Positions 40,849-43,654 of a DNA stretch of 43,654 nt are shown piece after piece. Position 1 is the stretch's first letter, and every line of letters starts with the position of its first letter. The position numbers and the translations under genes were made by a program. Source of the DNA: Streptomyces bungoensis (GTDB lineage Bacteria; Actinomycetota; Actinomycetes; Streptomycetales; Streptomycetaceae); contig NZ_KQ948872.1 of the NCBI RefSeq assembly GCF_001514215.1, positions 107,565 to 151,218 of the forward strand, read 5' to 3'. The notes under the pieces were generated by a model. That model saw only the letters and a program-made list of their open reading frames with translations, made no database searches and had not been told where the DNA came from.

Positions 40849-41808
40849 TCAGGCCTCCACCGGGGTGGAGTCCGGCGCATCGACGCGGGGCGCGCCGAGC
40901 ATCGCGGCGGCCGTCCGCGCCCGGTGCGCCGAGTGCAGCGCGTTCCACGTGAGCAGGCCCAGCGCCACCCACACCAGTGCGAAACCGGCCCAGCGCTCGG
41001 GCGGCATGGCCTCGTGGAAGTAGAGGATGCCGAGCAGGAACTGGAAGACGGGCGCCAGGTACTGCAGCAGCCCCAGCGTGGACAGGGGCACCCGGATCGC
41101 CGCGGCGCCGAAGCAGACCAGCGGCAGCGCCGTGACGAGGCCGGTCGAGGCGAGCAGGACGGAGTGCCCGGCGCCGCCCGTGGTGAAGGTGGACTCGCCG
41201 TGCGCGGTGAGCCAGAGCAGGTAGCCGAGCGCGGGCAGGAACTGGACGGCGGTCTCGGCGGCCAGCGACTCGACGCCCCCGAGGCCGACCTTCTTCTTCA
41301 CCAGCCCGTAGGTGGCGAACGAGAACGCGAGGCACAGCGAGATCCACGGCGGGCGGCCGTAGCCGACCGTCAGGACGACGACGGCGGCGAAACCGGTACC
41401 GACCGCCGCCCACTGCACCGGCCGCAGCCGCTCCTTCAGGAGCAGCACGCCCATCGCTATGGTCACCAGCGGGTTGATGAAGTACCCGAGGGAGGCCTCG
41501 ACGACGTGGCCGGAGTTCACCGCCCAGATGTAGACGCCCCAGTTCACGGTGATGACGGCCGCCGCCACCGCGACGAGCGCCAGCCGCCGGGGCTGCCGCA
41601 GCAGCTCCCCGGCCCAGGCCCAGCGGCGGACGGTGAGCAGGGCGGCGACGACGAAGGCCAGCGACCACACCATGCGGTGGGCCAGGATCTCCATCGCCCC
41701 GGCGGGTTTCAGCAGCGGCCAGAACAGCGGGACCAGTCCCCACATGCCGTAAGCGGCGAAACCGTTCAGCAGGCCTGTCCGGTGCTCTGCCTTGGATGTC
41801 CCGGCCAC
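40849..41808 (-). CDS. rarD: RarD/EamA-family membrane transporter
   Basis: The 319-residue protein has ten hydrophobic helices in two EamA repeats. The RarD signature is clear at the N-terminus (GLLNGFAAYGMWGLVPLFWP), with EILAHRMVWSL, NWGVYIWAVNSGHVVEASLGYFINPL and PLSTLGLLQYLAPVFQFLLG further on. The annotation as a chloramphenicol-sensitivity protein is historical; the transported molecule is unknown. GTG 41808 is chosen because AAGGAGGGG lies about 7 nt upstream; longer starts would add an Arg/Gly-rich unconserved segment. A strong hairpin (41878-41923) separates it from the QorB-like gene upstream. Confidence 0.92.
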   Translation of the reverse strand: MAGTSKAEHRTGLLNGFAAYGMWGLVPLFWPLLKPAGAMEILAHRMVWSLAFVVAALLTVRRWAWAGELLRQPRRLALVAVAAAVITVNWGVYIWAVNSGHVVEASLGYFINPLVTIAMGVLLLKERLRPVQWAAVGTGFAAVVVLTVGYGRPPWISLCLAFSFATYGLVKKKVGLGGVESLAAETAVQFLPALGYLLWLTAHGESTFTTGGAGHSVLLASTGLVTALPLVCFGAAAIRVPLSTLGLLQYLAPVFQFLLGILYFHEAMPPERWAGFALVWVALGLLTWNALHSAHRARTAAAMLGAPRVDAPDSTPVEA

Positions 41809-41877
41809 GGGGCCCCTCCTTCTCGCCTCACCCTGCGCGTCACCCGTACGCGCCACAGAGAAGGTAGCGCCGCCCAC

Positions 41878-41923
41878 CCCCGCCTGTCATGCCCGTATCG
41901 CCATACGGTCATGACAGGCGGGG
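41878..41923 (-). terminator. compound hairpin after the QorB-like gene
   Basis: A perfect 14-bp outer stem (41878-41891, 41910-41923) is followed by a C-T mismatch and a perfect 6-bp inner stem (CCGTAT/ATACGG) with a CGCC loop. It begins 30 nt after the minus-strand stop of the QorB-like gene and precedes rarD. Terminator is the simplest reading; its symmetry would also fit an operator. Confidence 0.75.
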
Positions 41924-41953
41924 TGGAGGTGCCGGAGGGCCCGCGCCGGGGGC

Positions 41954-42808
41954 TCAGCCCTTGAGCGCGGTGGTGACGGCCTCGGCGAGCGGGGTCGTCG
42001 GGCGGCCGGTGAGGCGGGAGAGGTCACCGGAGGAGACGGCCAGCTCGCCCCGCTCGATCGAGGCGTCGACGCCGGCCAGGACCGCGGCGAACGGCCCGGG
42101 CACCCCGGCGCCCGTCAGGATCTCCTGGAGGGCCTCGACGGAGACGGGGCGGTAGGCGATCTCCCTGCCGGTCTGCCGGCTCAGCTCGGCCGCGTACTCG
42201 GCGAAGTTCCACGCCTCGTCGCCGCCCAGTTCGTACGTCGTGTTCTCGTGGCCCTCGCCGGTCAGCACGGCGACCGCGGCGGCCGCGTAGTCGGCGCGCG
42301 AGGCCGAGGACAGGCGGCCGTCGCCGGCGGCCTGGACGACCGCGCCGTGCTCCAGCACCGGGCCCAGGTTCTCGGTGTAGTTCTCGTGGTACCAGCCGTT
42401 GCGCAGCAGGCTGTACGGCAGCCCGGAGGCGAGCAGCGCCTCCTCGGTGGCCCGGTGGTCGTCCGCGAGCGCGGCGGTCAGGGTGCCGGGGGCGCTGGTG
42501 TAGGCGAGCAGGGCGACGCCCGCGGCCCCGGCGGCGTCGATGACGACCCTGTGCTGCCGCACCCGGTCCTTGTCGAACTCGTTGCCGGAGATCAGCAGGA
42601 CCTTGTCGCCGGCCGCGAACAGGCCGTCGAAGGTCTCGGGCGCGTTGTAGTCGGCGACGGCGATCCGGACCCCGCGGGCCGCGAAGCCGGCGGCCTTCGC
42701 CGGGTCGCGCACGACGGCGGTGATCCGCTCCGCCGGAACCTTCTCCAGCAGCTGCTCCACGACGTGACGGCCGAGGTGTCCGGTGGCTCCGGTGACGACG
42801 ATGCTCAT
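41954..42808 (-). CDS. NmrA/QorB-like NAD(P)-binding oxidoreductase
   Basis: The 284-residue atypical short-chain dehydrogenase starts with the nucleotide-binding motif VTGATGHLGRHVVEQLL (GATGHLG at 6-12). LISGNEFDKDRVRQHRVVIDAA, LAYTSAP and YSLLRNGWYHENYTENL are typical of QorB and NmrA-like quinone reductases using NADPH. The catalytic Tyr-x3-Lys of classical members is absent, as is usual in this subfamily. ATG 42808 follows AAGGAGAACCG. It is divergent from an HxlR-type regulator gene across 92 nt, which in other bacteria is a redox or electrophile-responsive pair. A strong hairpin closes it. Confidence 0.88.
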   Translation of the reverse strand: MSIVVTGATGHLGRHVVEQLLEKVPAERITAVVRDPAKAAGFAARGVRIAVADYNAPETFDGLFAAGDKVLLISGNEFDKDRVRQHRVVIDAAGAAGVALLAYTSAPGTLTAALADDHRATEEALLASGLPYSLLRNGWYHENYTENLGPVLEHGAVVQAAGDGRLSSASRADYAAAAVAVLTGEGHENTTYELGGDEAWNFAEYAAELSRQTGREIAYRPVSVEALQEILTGAGVPGPFAAVLAGVDASIERGELAVSSGDLSRLTGRPTTPLAEAVTTALKG

Positions 42809-42872
42809 GACTCGGTTCTCCTTGTGGGGGTGCGTAGGACACTCACCCTAGGAGTGGCGCTAACTGAAAGAA

Positions 42873-42897
42873 AGTACCCACTTTGAAGTAAGGTACT
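42873..42897. promoter_or_regulatory. predicted HxlR operator between the QorB-like gene and hxlR-type gene
   Basis: AGTACC (42873-42878) and GGTACT (42892-42897) form perfect arms around 13 nt that themselves hold the smaller repeat ACTT-TG-AAGT. It ends 3 nt before the regulator ATG and lies about 65 nt upstream of the QorB-like start, suited to control both genes. Confidence 0.6.
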
Positions 42898-42900
42898 GGC

Positions 42901-43305
42901 ATGGCAGTAAGCAAGCAGGTCGCCGAAGCCGAGGCGCTGTGCCCCTACCGGCTCGTCCTCGAACACGTCACCAGCCGCTGGGGCGTCCTGGTCCTGGTCG
43001 AGCTGCTCGAGCGGCCGTACCGCTTCAGCGAGCTGCGCCGGGCCGTCAACGGGTACACGGGCCGGGGCGTCAGCGAGAAGATGCTCACCCAGACCCTGCA
43101 GACCCTGGAGCGCGACGGCCTGGTCCACCGCGACGCCAAGCCGGTCATCCCGCCCCGCGTCGACTACTCGCTCACCGCCCTCGGTCGCGAGGCCGCCGAG
43201 CAGGTGCGCGTTCTCGCCCGGTGGACCCACGACCGCATGGACGAGGTGGAGCAGGCCCGCCGGGCATACGACGAGGCCCGGGACGCGCGGTCCCGGGCCT
43301 CGTGA
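42901..43305 (+). CDS. HxlR-family (DUF24) transcriptional regulator
   Basis: The 134-residue winged-helix protein has the HxlR signature: a conserved Cys14 followed by Pro (EALCPYRLVLEHVTSRWGVLVLVEL), then FSELRRAVNGYTGRGVSEKMLTQTLQTLERDGLV, the recognition helix and wing, and VDYSLTALGRE. In YodB, HypR and QorR this cysteine senses electrophiles or disulfide stress (known). It is divergent from a QorB-like reductase, with an inverted repeat just before the ATG, so it probably represses both. ATG 42901 is preceded by AAGG at suitable spacing within the operator. The last codons lie inside a 12-bp terminator stem. Confidence 0.92.
   Translation: MAVSKQVAEAEALCPYRLVLEHVTSRWGVLVLVELLERPYRFSELRRAVNGYTGRGVSEKMLTQTLQTLERDGLVHRDAKPVIPPRVDYSLTALGREAAEQVRVLARWTHDRMDEVEQARRAYDEARDARSRAS
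43273..43301. terminator. 12-bp terminator stem inside the 3' end of the HxlR gene
   Basis: GAGGCCCGGGAC (43273-43284) and its perfect complement (43290-43301) enclose a 5-nt GCGCG loop. The stem ends just before the HxlR stop codon and 18 nt past the korB stop on the other strand, so it can serve both convergent genes. Confidence 0.75.
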
Positions 43306-43318
43306 CAGCCGTACCGGC

Positions 43319-43654
43319 TCAGCCGACGACCGTCCAGGTGTCGCCGCCGGCCAGGAGGGCGGCGAGGTCGCCCTTGCCGCGCTGCTCGACCGCGGTGTCG
43401 AGCTGCTCCGACATCAGCGTGTCGTACACCGGCCGCTCGACGGAGCGGAAGACGCCGATGGGGGTGTGGTGGAGGGTGTCGGGGTCGGCGAGGCGGGAGA
43501 GGGCGAAGGCGGTGGTGGGGGAGGCGGTGTGCGCGTCGTGGACGAGGATGTGGGCCTCGTTGTCGGGTGTGACCGTCACGACTTCCAGGTCGCCGGTGCG
43601 CGGGTCGCGGAGGACGCCGCGGGAGCCGTCGGCGCCGAAGCGGATCGGCTGCCC
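43319..43654 (-). CDS. korB: 2-oxoacid:ferredoxin oxidoreductase beta subunit, C-terminal part (5' end outside window)
   Basis: The frame is open to the right edge, giving 111 residues of the C-terminus. The visible sequence (GQPIRFGADGSRGVLRDPRTG, HILVHDAHTASPTTAFALSRL, HTPIGVFRSVERPVYDTLM) matches the beta subunit of actinobacterial 2-oxoglutarate or 2-oxoacid:ferredoxin oxidoreductases, which couple thiamine-dependent decarboxylation to ferredoxin reduction. The catalytic thiamine-binding part lies outside the window. The GTG at 43579 is only an internal codon. In related genomes the alpha subunit gene lies upstream, here beyond the edge. Substrate specificity cannot be judged from this fragment. 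Confidence 0.82.
   Translation of the reverse strand, partial: GQPIRFGADGSRGVLRDPRTGDLEVVTVTPDNEAHILVHDAHTASPTTAFALSRLADPDTLHHTPIGVFRSVERPVYDTLMSEQLDTAVEQRGKGDLAALLAGGDTWTVVG

Overview
The window is a chromosomal segment of a Streptomyces-like actinomycete. The evidence is very high G+C content, strong third-position G/C bias, many GTG starts, tightly overlapping genes, and a 14-gene complex I operon with the long C-terminal tails usual in this genus. From memory, the gene order matches the core-chromosome stretch of Streptomyces coelicolor between its mqnC-type gene and its korAB genes; I could not run an alignment. I see no plasmid, phage or transposon signature. Both window edges cut a gene.

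Layout. 1-1735: tail of a probable Ser/Thr-kinase-type membrane protein, then a prepilin peptidase. 1804-6722: menaquinone genes, namely mqnC (futalosine route), a truncated imidazolonepropionase/aminodeoxyfutalosine-deaminase-like protein, menG methyltransferase, and a geranylgeranyl-reductase-type flavoprotein that may saturate the quinone tail. A small PASTA protein and a GNAT acetyltransferase sit in between on the other strand. 6827-7711: a secreted NlpC/P60 hydrolase with a 19-bp terminator stem. 7712-8455: a long regulatory gap with a near-consensus Rex operator. 8456-24493: nuoABCDEFGHIJKLMN, ending in a strong hairpin. 24707-32887: RecQ, an M56 metallopeptidase, fumarylacetoacetase, an ATP-grasp ligase plus FAD oxidoreductase pair, and a HAD phosphatase. 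32975-33683: a secreted SLT-type muralytic protein behind a c-di-AMP (ydaO-type) riboswitch. 34187-35197: a long-chain polyprenyl diphosphate synthase. 35435-38526: a LolA-like exported protein with an ABC exporter. 38533-43654: small accessory enzymes (NAD(P)H oxidoreductase, TPR protein, VOC protein, RarD, a QorB-like reductase with a divergent HxlR regulator) and the tail of korB.

How it fits together. Most of the window serves menaquinone-based respiration: building the naphthoquinone ring, making the prenyl tail, methylating and probably saturating it, and feeding electrons in through complex I. A Rex-type site before nuoA, and a weaker one before the prenyl synthase, would tie this to the NADH/NAD+ ratio. 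The two cell-wall hydrolases flank this block, and one is wired to c-di-AMP. The best candidates for undescribed biology are the ATP-grasp/FAD pair, the LolA/ABC operon, the degenerate amidohydrolase beside mqnC, and an identical 30-nt segment encoding GQFGPAPVM in two otherwise unrelated proteins at opposite ends of the window.
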